A stretch of DNA of 64,000 nucleotides from Roseiarcus sp963805295 (GCA_963805295.1 CAWDTW010000066.1:1-64000); one strand, 5' to 3'. Counted from the first letter of the stretch, positions 54,152 to 63,625 are shown. The notes: a model not told the origin generated them from the sequence alone. Translations and numbers: made by a program.

Positions 54152-54336
54152 GGGGCCCTCCGGGCGTCCGGTCGTTTCGACTTCGGGCGGCCTCACGTTA
54201 TCCTCTCTCAGCTCATCCTCCCCAAAACATGGCCCAATTCTTGCGAACACTTGTTTCCTCCGAAGCCCGCCTGCGATAGTATCGCACCTCGAACCGTCGG
54301 GATATCGGCGAGACGCATGGAATCGGGGGACCCCCC

Positions 54337-56103
54337 ATGACATCTCGGGATCAATTGGAGAAGCCTAAAAAACTTGCTGCCGTCATGTTCGCCGACATGG
54401 TCGAGTACAGCAAGCGCCTCGAGCAGGACGAGGCCGGCAACTGGCTCCAGGCCGTGCGAGCGATCGAGCTTTTCAAGGCGCTGGTCGGCGATTATGGCGG
54501 CCAGGTCGTCAATGTCTCGGGCGACGGCATCCTCGCCTTGTTCGACAGCGCCGATCGGGCCCTCCGATTCGCGGTCCAGATTCAGGCGGAGTTTCGCGAC
54601 CAATCGGCTTGGGGCGATGGGGAGCCGATCCAGTTCCGCATCGGACTGAACCTCGGCCAAGTCGCGGTGCACGAAGGAAACGTGCTCGGACATTGCGTCA
54701 ATGTGGCGGCGCGGATCCAGGCGCTCGGAGAGCCTAACTGCATCCTCGTCACCGCAGGAATACGCTCCGCGGTGGGCGAAGTCTCCGGCGTGATGTTGCG
54801 TTCGTTGGGTCCGCAAAAACTGAAAAACATCTCGGAGCTGACGGAGGTTTTCGCGGTCGAGCGGTCGGATGCGCCGGCGCCCCGGACGCTCAGCGAGGCG
54901 CGCCCGCCTCCACAGCCCGAACTCGCGCCCGTTCGCGCTCCGACCATCGCCGTGCTCGCGCTCTCCAATCTTTCGGGCGATCCGCGCAACGACCATCTGT
55001 GCGAGGGCATCGCCGAGGACATCATCGCCAACCTGACCCGGTTTCGCAGTCTGATGGTGATCGCGCGGCATTCCGCCTTCCTGTTTGATCTCAAGGCCAC
55101 GCCCGCGCAGGAAGTCCAACGGCGATTGGGCGTGCGCTACATTCTCAGCGGCAGCTTGCGCAGGGCTGGTAAACGCCTTCGAATCGCAGTCGAGCTGATC
55201 GACGCCGCGTCCGAAAGCGCGCTCTGGTCCGACCGCTTCAGCGCCGACCTCGAAGACTTGTTCGACCTCCAGGACGAGATCGCCGGCGCGGTCGCCGCAC
55301 GCCTTTCGGTCCAGATCGAATTTGCGGAATGGCGGCAGGAATCGGCCTATCCGCGCGATATGCGCGCCTATGGGCTTCTGGTGCGCGGGCAACGCCTTGT
55401 CCTTCAGTTCAACAAGGAAGCCAATGCGCATGCGCGCCGCCTGTTCGAGGAGGCGATCGACATCTTTCCGCAATACAGCCGCGCTCATAGCGCGATGTCG
55501 CGGACCCACAACCTCGATTGGCGTTATGCGTGGTCGGCCAAGCCGGAGGAGTCGCTCGAAGCCGCCATCGCCCTCGCCCGGATCGCCAAGAAGCTCGACC
55601 GACTGGACGCTCGCGGCTTCGCCGAGCTCGGCTGCGCCCTTTTGTACTGCAAGCGGCACGACGACGCGCTTGCCGAATACCAGCAAGCGATCGCGCTCAA
55701 TCCGAACGACAGCGATATTATCGCCGAATATGCCGACGCGCTGGTCTACGTCGGCCAGGGCGCGAAGTCGGTCGAGCTGCTGGAAAAGGCGATGCGGCTC
55801 AATCCGTACTATCCCGATGTGTATCTCTGGTATCTCGCCACCGCCTACGATTCCCTGGGGCGCTATCCCGACGTGGTAGCGACGGTCAAGCGGATGCAGG
55901 ATCCGTCCGAGGGACAGCGGCTTCTCGCCATAAGCTACGCGCACCTGGGCAAGATGGACGAGGCGCGCGTCGCCGCGCGCGAGGTGTTGCGTCTCCACCC
56001 TGGCTTCACGATCAGCGTGTGGCGTCACCGCCCGCCCTTCCGCGAAGGCGAAGCATTTGAGCGATATCTTGACGGGCTGCGCAAGGCCGGGTTGCCTGAA
56101 TGA
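54337..56103 (+). CDS. Class III adenylate/guanylate cyclase with TPR domain
   Basis: A 588-residue cytoplasmic protein. The cyclase homology domain occupies about 10-185: KKLAAVMFADMVEYSKRLEQ with the first metal Asp, VVNVSGDGILALFDSADRAL with the second, RIGLNLGQVAVHEGNVLGHC and NVAARIQALGEPNCILV. Residues about 205-320 match the TolB-like/FlgO segment often following (PTIAVLALSNLSGDPRNDHL, GIAEDIIANLTRFRSLMVIA). TPR-like repeats (LGCALLYCKRHDDALAEYQQ, ALVYVGQGAKSVELLEKAMR) fill about 370-570. It makes cyclic nucleotide under control of the TPR part. No membrane segment is present. Confidence 0.93.
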   Translation: MTSRDQLEKPKKLAAVMFADMVEYSKRLEQDEAGNWLQAVRAIELFKALVGDYGGQVVNVSGDGILALFDSADRALRFAVQIQAEFRDQSAWGDGEPIQFRIGLNLGQVAVHEGNVLGHCVNVAARIQALGEPNCILVTAGIRSAVGEVSGVMLRSLGPQKLKNISELTEVFAVERSDAPAPRTLSEARPPPQPELAPVRAPTIAVLALSNLSGDPRNDHLCEGIAEDIIANLTRFRSLMVIARHSAFLFDLKATPAQEVQRRLGVRYILSGSLRRAGKRLRIAVELIDAASESALWSDRFSADLEDLFDLQDEIAGAVAARLSVQIEFAEWRQESAYPRDMRAYGLLVRGQRLVLQFNKEANAHARRLFEEAIDIFPQYSRAHSAMSRTHNLDWRYAWSAKPEESLEAAIALARIAKKLDRLDARGFAELGCALLYCKRHDDALAEYQQAIALNPNDSDIIAEYADALVYVGQGAKSVELLEKAMRLNPYYPDVYLWYLATAYDSLGRYPDVVATVKRMQDPSEGQRLLAISYAHLGKMDEARVAAREVLRLHPGFTISVWRHRPPFREGEAFERYLDGLRKAGLPE

Positions 56104-56446
56104 GACGGTCGACGCCGCCAGATCGAAGGCCGGACTCGCGCGATCGCGCCACAGACAGTCCTCTCGCGACCCCTCTCGCATCGCCTTCGGTCCCCTGACC
56201 CCGGGAGTCTTGGCCAGCCATGACGGCGAGCCCGACCGGATGCGAAACCGTCGAAGCCGATGCCGAAGCCCACTCGGTTCTCGACCAGTCGGGCTCGGCG
56301 GGATTCGAACCCTGGCGTTCGCCGTCGGCGAAGACGATGAACTGGCAAAGTCTGCCTCCGGCCTGTAAGGCTTAATTAGCGACTTCGCTTTAGAGTTCGT
56401 CTGTTTCGGCGTAACCAAAATCCTGGCTGTCGCCTGGAGCAGATTC
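56104..56446. other. Spacer without supported gene
   Basis: No protein gene was found. GGGATTCGAACCC (56302-56314) looks like a tRNA T-loop in reverse, but no acceptor stem or anticodon arm can be built around it, so no tRNA is called. Confidence 0.4.
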
Positions 56447-56674
56447 ATGGGGGACTTCGTTCAGTTCGTCTCGCGTAGGCTTTCCGAGTCCTTCGCCGAA
56501 CTTCTCGACGCCCTTTTCCACATGGAGTTCTGGGAACTTCTGATGGGGGTGGTCGTGCTGGGGCTCTCGGCCGGCGTCATCACGACCCTGCCCGACAATA
56601 TTCGCGGGAGGGTCAAAGTCGTCATTTTCGCCGCGCTCGCGCTGATCGTGACGATCGAGATTTTCGGCCCCTGA
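56447..56674 (+). CDS. Small membrane protein
   Basis: A 75-residue protein: MGDFVQFVSRRLSESFAELL, then hydrophobic segments (LLMGVVVLGLSAGVITTLP and VKVVIFAALALIVTIEIFGP) giving two predicted membrane helices. TGGAGCAGATTC precedes the ATG. It has no known domain. It is short and separate from its neighbours but well formed. Confidence 0.6.
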   Translation: MGDFVQFVSRRLSESFAELLDALFHMEFWELLMGVVVLGLSAGVITTLPDNIRGRVKVVIFAALALIVTIEIFGP

Positions 56675-56784
56675 ATTGGACCGCCGTCCTGGGCTGAGCC
56701 GTCGATCGGATATTTCGACGACGCTTCATTCAATTCCTTAATGCTTTACTTGACAGACTAACAATGTGCGACAGCCGTGATTTC

Positions 56785-56947
56785 CATGGGCCAGAGACTC
56801 AATCTCCGGGTCATTGCCGAAGGGGCCGAGACGCCCGAGCAGGTCGCGTTCCTGCGCGAAAACAACTGAGACGAGATCCAGGGCTTCCACTTGAGCAAGC
56901 CGGTCGCGGCCGACGAGTTCGGGAATTTCCTCGAAACCTGGGCCTAG
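56785..56947 (+). pseudogene. EAL-domain C-terminal scrap
   Basis: GQRLNLRVIAEGAETPEQVA, then FLRENN, a TGA, and DEIQGFHLSKPVAADEFGNF match the last strands of an EAL phosphodiesterase (AEGVET-EQL-FLR-GCDE-QG-LFS-P). The in-frame TGA at the usual Gly-Cys position and the missing N-terminus make it a remnant. It precedes the IS630 element by 10 bases. Confidence 0.8.
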
Positions 56948-56974
56948 GGATTTCGCTCTAGTCGGCCAATTCAT

Positions 56975-58125
56975 CTAAAGCACGGGGTATAGGTGCTTGA
57001 GCTTGATGCGGGCGTCATCGGTGGTGAAGCGCCAGTTGGCCTTGGCGTGGCGGAGGTTGCGGTGTTTGACCCAGGCGCCGACCTCGCGGCTGAGGGTTTT
57101 GTGGTCTGGGATGCGCCGATCGAGGCACTGAGAAGTCAGGACGGCGAGTTCGGATTCTGCCAGATCGAGCCAGGAGCCATGCTTGGGCGTGTAGACCCAT
57201 TCGAAGCGGTTGACGAGGCGGCGAGCCTCGGCCGCAGGGAAGGCTTCGTAGAGAGAAGACTTGGCGTGGATGTTCAGGTTGTCCTGGAGCAAAGTGATGA
57301 TCTTGGCATCGGCAAAGTGGGTGTCGGAAATGTCCCTTAAGACGTGCGCGTAGTCGATGGCCGTGTGGCGGTCGGTCACTTTGACGTATCGCCAGCCTTC
57401 GAGGGGAGCGAACATCATGAAGAGGTTGGCGACGCCGTGGCGCTCATATTCATAGTCGTGACGAGCGGGGCTTCCCGGCTTCATCGGGATCGGCGTGCGC
57501 GTCTCTGCGACCAACTGCTTTGACGTCTCGTCCAGACAGACCAGTGGTCGCTCGGGATCATGCGGCCGCATGTAAACAGCCAGCACGTCCTCCATCGCCG
57601 CTACGAAGGCGCTATTCGCCTCAGGCGGAATGACCCAGCACTTCTTGCGGTGAGGCTGGACAATGTTTTTTTTAGTACGCGACCAATCGTGCTGTCGCTG
57701 GCGCGCTCGACAATATTGAGTTCGACGACCCTCTCCTCCAAGAGCCGCAAGCTCCAGCGCGCAAAGCCTTCCGGAGGCTGGGAACACGCCAGGGCGATCA
57801 GTTTGGCTTCCTTCTCGCCGTCGAAAATCCGCGCCACCGGCGGCCTCTCCCGGACTTTGCGGCTCAGCACCGCGTCCAACCCCTCATCAACCAGTTGCTT
57901 TCGCACGCAGTAAACCATCGACTTGGTCGTATCTAAGGCCCTGATGATCTCGCTGTCGCTCCAACCCTCACCCGCGTCCGAGACGTCCGCCTTCAACAAA
58001 ATCAGCGCCTTCGTCAGCCGCCTCGGCGGAATCTTTCCCTTGGTCCTCAGCGCCTCAAGCCGTTCGCGCTCCTCAGCGCTCAGTCGAACGACGTACTTCT
58101 TTACCGCAACTTCCCGCGCAGCCAT
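56975..58125 (-). CDS. IS630 transposase with likely programmed -1 frameshift
   Basis: Frame 1 (58125 down to about 57665) starts MAAREVAVKKYVVRLSAEER and has a helix-turn-helix (WSDSEIIRALDTTKSMVYCV), ending its useful part at IGRVLKK. At 57666-57673 (read on the minus strand) an A8 run lets the ribosome slip back one base. Frame 2 continues NIVQPHRKKCWVIPPEANSA with the DDE core: RPLVCLDETSKQLV, IITLLQDNLNIHAKSSLYEA, YTPKHGSWLDLAESELAVLT. The full length is about 380 residues. Slippage on A-AAA-AAA is a known way for IS elements to make the transposase. The two parts cannot join otherwise. Confidence 0.8.
57666..57673 (-). promoter_or_regulatory. A8 slippery site for -1 frameshifting
   Basis: In the zero frame the codons are CTA AAA AAA ACA. 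Slipping back one base gives AAC ATT GTC, the correct continuation (N-I-V). The heptamer A-AAA-AAA matches the canonical slippery pattern. Confidence 0.65.
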
Positions 58126-58229
58126 CCTCGCCTCCGTCCTTTAAGGGTGCCGAAGGCAGTGAATCGATCAAAGGTTGGGAATTAGTTGACGCGGCCGACT
58201 AGCGCCCCGCTCCGCGGACGCAGCGGATT

Positions 58230-58646
58230 TCAGCCGAAGCCGACCCCGGCTGCGCCGGGCATGAGCCGGACAAGGCGCGAATCCTCGACCGCCGCCTGCC
58301 GATGCTTGACCGCCTCGCGATAGACGGGATCGCGGATCATCTCGACGAAGGCGGCGACGCTCGGGTACTCGGCGATGAAGCACAGGTCCCAGCGCTCGTC
58401 CGGCGGGCCGATCAGCATGAGCTCGAACCTGCCGCGCCAGACGATCGAGCCGCCGAGCCGGCTGAAGACGGGCAGGCTCTCGCGCCCGTAGGCCGCATAG
58501 GCTTCCGCGCCGGTCGCCGCGCGCCCGTCCGGATAGGCCGCGCGCTCGCGCAGGCGGACGAGGTTCAGCATGTGGATGGGACCTTCGCGGTTGTTGGCGC
58601 GGAAGGCGGAGAAGGTTTCCCTGGTCGGATCGACGAAGCCGGCCAT
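58230..58646 (-). CDS. DUF1330-family protein
   Basis: A 138-residue protein: MAGFVDPTRETFSAFRANNR, PIHMLNLVRLRERAAYPDGR, AYAAYGRESLPVFSRLGGSI, then AEYPSVAAFVEMIRDPVYRE. The layout (P-MLNLVRF-E-A-Y-Y, FS-LGG-V-W-G, F-YPS-AF--M--DP-Y) is typical of the DUF1330 ferredoxin-like alpha/beta-barrel fold. The function of the family is unknown; some are linked to small-molecule binding. It stands alone, between the IS630 element and the diguanylate cyclase gene. Confidence 0.85.
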   Translation of the reverse strand: MAGFVDPTRETFSAFRANNREGPIHMLNLVRLRERAAYPDGRAATGAEAYAAYGRESLPVFSRLGGSIVWRGRFELMLIGPPDERWDLCFIAEYPSVAAFVEMIRDPVYREAVKHRQAAVEDSRLVRLMPGAAGVGFG

Positions 58647-58841
58647 GCGGCGCCCCCTGTCTTTGGCGCTCAGCTTATCGGACCCGCGCGGCGAGGCAAA
58701 AGGCGGCGCTTCTCCTATGATCCATCGCTCGACGGTCCAAGCGCCAACGCGTCGAGACGTCGCGCCCGGCCTCCGGCGCTCGCATGGCCAATTCCTGCGA
58801 ACGGTCGATATTTATCGCCGCCGTAAAGGCGCGCTTTACGG

Positions 58842-60932
58842 ATGTTCCGTTACGTTCGCGCCGCGGGACGCGAAAGCGTTCCGCGGGCGGAGGTCCGCCT
58901 GCCGCTCGTTCACGACAAGTGTTTCTTTGCGGGCCGCGACATGGCTTTGTTCGATCTTTCGCCCCGCGCTTTCCGGCGCCGGGGGTCGGCGGCCATCGCC
59001 GATTCCTGCGAGAGCGACCTGGACGCCGTCCTCATCCGCGAGCAATACCGGTCGCTCGCCCGAACGGCGCCCTATTTCTACGGCGCGGAGATCACGGCGG
59101 CGGCGACCCTCGCCATCGCTGCCCGAGGCGCGTCCTCGCCTCTCTCGACGGTCGCCCTCCCCGGCGCGCTCATGACGATCGCGGTCCTTGTGATGGCCTA
59201 CTGGCTGCGGGTGCGCAAGCGCGCCGGCAGCCGGAGCCTCGACGTCATGCGGCGCGACATTCGGCTCGCTACCGTCTTCGGGCCGGCGCTCGCTCTCGTC
59301 TTGTCGCTGATCGCGGCCGTCGCCCTGCCGCAAACCGACGACCTGGAGCGCTCCCTGTTGGTGTTCGGCATCTGGTTCGCCACCGCCGCGGGCGCGTTCT
59401 GTCTCACCCGCCTCGCCCATGCGGCGGTTCTTGTCGTCTTCGCCGCGAGCGCGCCGCTGATCGCCGCGCTGCTTCGCGGGGGCGACGGCCTGACGTTCTG
59501 GTTCGCCGCCCTGCTGCTCGTCATCTCCTGTCTCGTCATCGTCATGCTGACTGAGAATTATCGCGCTTTCGCCGACATCGTCCGTTCCCGTTTCATCATC
59601 GCCGAAAAGCATCGCGCGGCGGAGGACGCCAGAGAGGCCGCGACCGCTATCGCCTACTCCGACTATCTGACGTCGCTGCCGAACAGGCGCTGGATCCAGT
59701 CGCTGCTTTCCTCGCGGGTCGAGGCGGGCGGCGCGGGCGGCCCGCCCTTCGCGTTGGGACTGCTCGATCTCGACGGGTTCAAGCCGATCAACGACATTCA
59801 CGGCCATCCGGTCGGCGACGAGATCCTCAAACAGGTGGCCGACCGTCTCGCCGCGGCGATGCGGGGACGGGGCCACGCGGCCAGAATGGGCGGCGACGAA
59901 TTCGCGATTCTGTGCGAGGGCGTCGCTGCCGAACGGGAGGCGCTGGCGCTCGGGCGAGACCTGAAGTCGGTCTTCGCCGCGCCGTTCGTCGTCGACCAGC
60001 TGACCGTTCATCTCCAGTGCACCGCGGGCTTCGCGCTCTTCCCTGCCTCGGGCGACCGGGCGGACCAGCTCATCCGCCTGGCGGACGTCGCGCTCTACCG
60101 GGCGAAGGCGAACGGGCCGGGCGGCGTCGGCGTCTTCGACAGGACCGACGAAAGCGCCGCGATCGCCCGCGCGACGCTCGAACAGGCGCTGCACCGGGCG
60201 GTCGCCGAGGACGCGATCGCGGTATTCTTCCAGCCGATCGTCGATCTCGCGACGGGCCGCGTCAGCGGCTTCGAGTCGCTTGCGCGCTGGACCGACCCGC
60301 GCCTCGGCGCGATCGAGCCGTCGGTCTTCATCCCTGTCGCCGAACAGATCGGGCTCATCGACGAGCTGTCGCGCGATCTCCTGCGCAAGGCGGCGACGGC
60401 CGCGTCGCGCTGGCCGGCCGACCTCTCGCTATCGTTCAACCTCTCGGCCGGGCAGCTCTCGAAGCCGAGCGTCGGATCGGACATCGTCGCAGCGCTCAGG
60501 GAGTTCGGCTTTCCTCCGACCCGGTTCGAGATCGAGCTGACCGAAACCGCGATCATGAAGAATCTCGATGCCGCCCGTTCGACGATCGAGACCTTGCGCG
60601 CGGCGGGCGTGCGGGTCGCGCTCGACGATTTCGGCGCCGGGTATTCGAGCCTCGCCCAGGTGCGCGATCTGGCGCTCGACAGGATCAAGATCGACAAGAG
60701 CTTCATCGAGAGGCTCTGCCTCGACCCGAAGATCGCAAACCTCACCCGAGCCATCGTCGACATGGCCCGGCGCCTCGAACTCCCCTGCGTCGCCGAAGGG
60801 ATCGAGAGCGCGGAGCAGCTCGAAGAGTTGAGGCACGGGGGCTGCGCCGAGGGGCAGGGCTGGCTCTTCGCCCACGCCATGCCGGAGGCGATGGTCGCGC
60901 GGTTCATCGAGGAGCGGCGCGGCGCGGGTTGA
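58842..60932 (+). CDS. Membrane GGDEF-EAL cyclic-di-GMP protein
   Basis: A 696-residue protein (alternative ATG at 58941, MALFDLSPRAF; neither has a strong ribosome site). Residues about 75-230 hold several membrane helices (ALMTIAVLVMAYWL, LALVLSLIAAVALP, LTFWFAALLLVISCLVIVML). The GGDEF domain (about 265-430) has LLDLDGFKPINDIHGHPVGD and an intact RMGGDEFAIL. The EAL domain (about 450-690) has GFESLARW (ESL in place of EAL), SFNLSAGQLS, FEIELTET, ALDDFGAGYSSLAQ, IKIDKSFIERL and VAEGIES. Both c-di-GMP synthesis and hydrolysis are possible; the ESL change needs testing. A second, broken EAL lies at 56785. Confidence 0.93.
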   Translation: MFRYVRAAGRESVPRAEVRLPLVHDKCFFAGRDMALFDLSPRAFRRRGSAAIADSCESDLDAVLIREQYRSLARTAPYFYGAEITAAATLAIAARGASSPLSTVALPGALMTIAVLVMAYWLRVRKRAGSRSLDVMRRDIRLATVFGPALALVLSLIAAVALPQTDDLERSLLVFGIWFATAAGAFCLTRLAHAAVLVVFAASAPLIAALLRGGDGLTFWFAALLLVISCLVIVMLTENYRAFADIVRSRFIIAEKHRAAEDAREAATAIAYSDYLTSLPNRRWIQSLLSSRVEAGGAGGPPFALGLLDLDGFKPINDIHGHPVGDEILKQVADRLAAAMRGRGHAARMGGDEFAILCEGVAAEREALALGRDLKSVFAAPFVVDQLTVHLQCTAGFALFPASGDRADQLIRLADVALYRAKANGPGGVGVFDRTDESAAIARATLEQALHRAVAEDAIAVFFQPIVDLATGRVSGFESLARWTDPRLGAIEPSVFIPVAEQIGLIDELSRDLLRKAATAASRWPADLSLSFNLSAGQLSKPSVGSDIVAALREFGFPPTRFEIELTETAIMKNLDAARSTIETLRAAGVRVALDDFGAGYSSLAQVRDLALDRIKIDKSFIERLCLDPKIANLTRAIVDMARRLELPCVAEGIESAEQLEELRHGGCAEGQGWLFAHAMPEAMVARFIEERRGAG

Positions 60933-61021
60933 GGCCTCGGGCCGCCCGTCCTTTCGCCGACAATCATGGATCAGCCGGAAACTCGGACGCCGAGCCGATC
61001 GGCCTTCAGGCGACGAGACGG

Positions 61022-61217
61022 CGCCGCGCCGGGCCGCGCGATCCAGGCGGGGCGCGTGTGGACGAACTGCTATCACGTCTACCCGGCCCATGCGGCGTTC
61101 GGCGGCTACAAGGCCTCGGGCTTCGGCCGCGAGACCCACAAGATGATCCTCGATCATTATCAGCAGACGAAGAACCTGCTCGTCAGCTCCAGCCAGAACG
61201 CGCTCGGCCTCTTCTGA
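61022..61217 (+). pseudogene. Aldehyde dehydrogenase C-terminal remnant
   Basis: Reading to 61217: AIQAGRVWTNCYHVYPAHAA, then FGGYKASGFGRETHKMILDH and YQQTKNLLVSSSQNALGLF. This is the exact C-terminal signature of ExaC/AldA-type aldehyde dehydrogenases (AGRVWTNCYH-YPAHAAFGGYK-SG-GRE-HKMML-HYQQTKN). The Rossmann and catalytic-Cys domains are missing. It is followed by a DUF779 scrap, which usually sits next to such dehydrogenases. Confidence 0.9.
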
Positions 61218-61322
61218 GCGTTGAAGGGCCCGAGGGCGCGGGCGAACGACGCCCCCGGCCATGCCTCAAAGCGGCGGCGCAGGCCGCCGCTTTTTCTTGC
61301 CCGCCAATTCCGGGAGGACGTC

Positions 61323-61423
61323 ATGCCCGATCGCGACGTCTTCACGCCCGAAGCCGCTGCACTGGCGCGCTCGCTTGCGCCGCGCACAGCCCGCTGATCT
61401 TTCATCTGCCCGGCAGGCGCTAA
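61323..61423 (+). pseudogene. DUF779 family scrap
   Basis: MPDRDVFTPEAAALARSLAP, after a frame change HSPLIFHLPGRR, resembles the first 30 residues of DUF779 proteins (V--TPAA--L---L---HGPL-FH-SGG). GGGAGG precedes the start. DUF779 genes commonly follow exaC-type ALDH genes, supporting a former pair. Confidence 0.6.
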
Positions 61424-62388
61424 CGCCAGTCGTCGATGATATAGACCCCCGGGCGGCAATAACCCGGCTCGTTATGCTTGTGCATGTTGACGCCCTGAAA
61501 CGCCGAGCGGAAGCCGCGCGCAGCCAGATGTCGATAGGCCTCCTGCCGCGCGAGATTCGCGCCGGCCAGGAGGTTCGGCATGCCGGCGGAGGCCGCGAGC
61601 AACTCGGCGGGGTCCAGCAAGCGTCCGTAGTCCTTGTCCGCCGACGGCGTCGCGCGTACGGCGCCGAACTTGATGAAGCAGAATCCCTCGCCGGCCTCGC
61701 TCAGGGGGCCATGGTGGCAGATCGCGAAGGCCGCCAGCCCTCCGGGGCCCTCGACCAGCACCGTGTCGCCGAGGCCCTGGGCGTCCGCTGCGGCGATTTC
61801 CTCGGACAAGTCGAGGCCGGGATAGAGGCTGTCCGTCACCTCCCGGCTGGCGCGCAAAGCTTCGGCCTTGCCCTCGCCTGTAAGGGCGCTGAACCGGGAC
61901 GCGCCCGGGACCGGCCCGGACCGCTGCGCCGGCGCGGACATGAGCGCGGTCAGAAATCGTGGGTAGAACCCGAACCTCTGGTAGAGGGCGACGTGTTTGG
62001 CGCTCTGCGCAAAAGTGAAGAGCCCGCTGTGCGTGGTCCCCCAGGCGTCAAACTGATCGACAGTTTTGGCGAGCAAAGCCTGGGCGATTCCGCGGTCGTG
62101 CAGTTCGGGACGAACCGTGAGGGGTCCGAAAAAGCCGACGCTGCCCCATTTCGTCGCGAAGTTTGAGCCGACCAGGGCGTCGTCGAGGGTGGCGCCGAAG
62201 GCGGCGACATGCGGCGCCCGCGAGCGTCCGTAAACATAGTCGCGATCCGCCCAGAACGTTTCCGGATCGGGAGCGCCGAGAAACGTGCCGAACGCCACCC
62301 GGACAATGCGTTCGGCCTCCGGTAATTCGCGTTCGGCGAGGGGGGCGATCACGGGCTGGAGACGTGCGTTGTTCGTTGCTGTCGACAT
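61420..62388 (-). CDS. GNAT-like acetyltransferase, two-domain
   Basis: A 322-residue protein starting MSTATNNARLQPVIAPLAER (CAGGACGCCCGG precedes). The GNAT acetyl-CoA segment is GPLTVRPELHDRGIAQALLA (V-P-x-x-Q/R-x-x-G-I/x-A), and HVALYQRFGFYPRFLTALMS follows. A second, weaker GNAT-like half (about 180-320) contains DTVLVEGPGGLAAFAICHHG and LLAGANLARQEAYRHLAARG FRSAFQGVNM. Substrate unknown. It is a stand-alone gene convergent with the DUF779 scrap. Confidence 0.85.
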   Translation of the reverse strand: MSTATNNARLQPVIAPLAERELPEAERIVRVAFGTFLGAPDPETFWADRDYVYGRSRAPHVAAFGATLDDALVGSNFATKWGSVGFFGPLTVRPELHDRGIAQALLAKTVDQFDAWGTTHSGLFTFAQSAKHVALYQRFGFYPRFLTALMSAPAQRSGPVPGASRFSALTGEGKAEALRASREVTDSLYPGLDLSEEIAAADAQGLGDTVLVEGPGGLAAFAICHHGPLSEAGEGFCFIKFGAVRATPSADKDYGRLLDPAELLAASAGMPNLLAGANLARQEAYRHLAARGFRSAFQGVNMHKHNEPGYCRPGVYIIDDWR

Positions 62389-62726
62389 CCGGGCGTCCTG
62401 TTTAGCTCGTGCCGCGAAGTCGAAAATGAAGCACGTCCCTGGTAACAATGCCAGGGGCTTGGCGTGGGATTTGGAATTGACCGTGCGGCGCCCTCTAAAG
62501 CGAGGCGGAACACTGAGGACTGCACTTCGTGGCAGGGGCGCTCGGATCGACCGCGCTCCATCGGGTATCCGTCTGCGCGATTTGAAAAGGTCGCCGCTTT
62601 CTGACCCGACGCGATTGTGCTGGTGGCGCCCGGGGGACACCGGATCGCGCAACTTGACGCATTTGAGCGGTTTATACGACAGTCGTTTGAAGATCGCCGT
62701 TCGCCCCGCGCCCGCGAGCGTGGCCT
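62389..62726. other. Intergenic region without supported gene
   Basis: No start, ribosome site or domain. It contains the promoter of the GNAT-like gene on its left side, but no clear motif. Confidence 0.4.
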
Positions 62727-63497
62727 TCACCGATACTCGCTCTCGACCTCGCCGTCCTTCGGCGGCTTGGCGTAATAGGTGTTAAGGATCGTCATGCGCG
62801 GCTTGGCGTTGTCGAGCGAGATCGTCTCGCGGCCGTGCCAGCTCGTGTGCAGGAGGCTGTGGGCGGGGTGGATGACGACGAAGGCGAAGCCGGTGTTGGG
62901 CAGGAAGGCCGCGGTCTTTTCCTTGACGAGGCCATAGGACTTCCAGGCGAAGACGCCCATCGGCGAGATTTTGTAGACGGTGGTGCCGAGGTCCCGCTGG
63001 CTCTCGTCCTCAGGCATGTAGATGAGCATGGTCAGCACCTTGCGGCGCGTGTCGGGGTGCGGCTTGATCGCATAGCCGTCGAAGTCGGCGTAGAGGACGG
63101 GCTGCGGGTGCATCGGCAGCGGCCAGCCTTCGCCGCTCCCTTTCGCCCGGATTTCGAGCCCCTTCTTCAGGCGCTCGCGCAGCGCCGCCTGGATTTCCGG
63201 CGCGGAAAGCGCATCGGACACGGCGCGCCACAGCGCCGTGCGCGCCGGATCGCCCGCCTCGACCCGCCGGTCCCACAGCGTATATTGCTTGCGGGTGCGC
63301 GCGCCGTTGAGGTCGACGTACCGGTCGATGTCGGGCCAGTTGCCGATGAGCTTCCGATACACGTCGTCGGAGAAAAATTTCTCGAATACGAGATGCGGAT
63401 AGGGCTTTTCGGTCACGCTCCCGGCGAGGATGGAGTCGACGCCGTGGCGGACGATCGAGTGGAACAGCGTTTCGGAAGCGACGGCGTCTGCGATCAT
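62727..63497 (-). CDS. 2-oxoglutarate/Fe(II)-dependent oxygenase-like protein
   Basis: A 256-residue protein starting MIADAVASETLFHSIVRHGV. The double-stranded beta-helix core shows YAIKPHPDTRRKVLTMLIYM with the H-x-D iron pair (HPD) and VIHPAHSLLHTSWHGRETIS with the distal His and the Arg of the 2OG site. KPYPHLVFEKFFSDDVYRKL is the typical N-terminal part of this prolyl-hydroxylase-like group, in which several members act on sugars or carrier-bound groups. Substrate unknown. GGGATGATCG is the nearest upstream signal. Confidence 0.8.
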   Translation of the reverse strand: MIADAVASETLFHSIVRHGVDSILAGSVTEKPYPHLVFEKFFSDDVYRKLIGNWPDIDRYVDLNGARTRKQYTLWDRRVEAGDPARTALWRAVSDALSAPEIQAALRERLKKGLEIRAKGSGEGWPLPMHPQPVLYADFDGYAIKPHPDTRRKVLTMLIYMPEDESQRDLGTTVYKISPMGVFAWKSYGLVKEKTAAFLPNTGFAFVVIHPAHSLLHTSWHGRETISLDNAKPRMTILNTYYAKPPKDGEVESEYR

Positions 63498-63625
63498 CCC
63501 TGAAATCCTCGATTGCGGCTCTTCTGCGCGCCGCCCCGCCCGGCGACGGCTTGCGAGCGTATATCGTTCCCGCGGGCAGGCTCCAAGCTCCATGACGCCG
63601 AAGGGGCCTGCGCCCCTCGACCGGC

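Larger units (their letters stand above)
56958..58202 (-). mobile_element. IS630-family insertion sequence, two-frame type
   Basis: Ends CTAGTCGGCC (56958-56967) and GGCCGACTAG (58193-58202) are 10-bp inverted repeats. The element carries a transposase in two overlapping frames with an A8 slippery run between them. Confidence 0.75.

Noticed and set aside
56286..56330. tRNA-like T-loop sequence GGGATTCGAACCC on the minus strand
   Set aside because: Only the T-loop core is present. The T-stem pairs over just three bases, and no D-arm, anticodon arm or acceptor stem with CCA can be formed.
58836..60194. Long open frame opposite the GGDEF-EAL gene
   Set aside because: Composition bias typical of an antisense shadow (runs of Arg, Glu, Gln), no recognisable domain.
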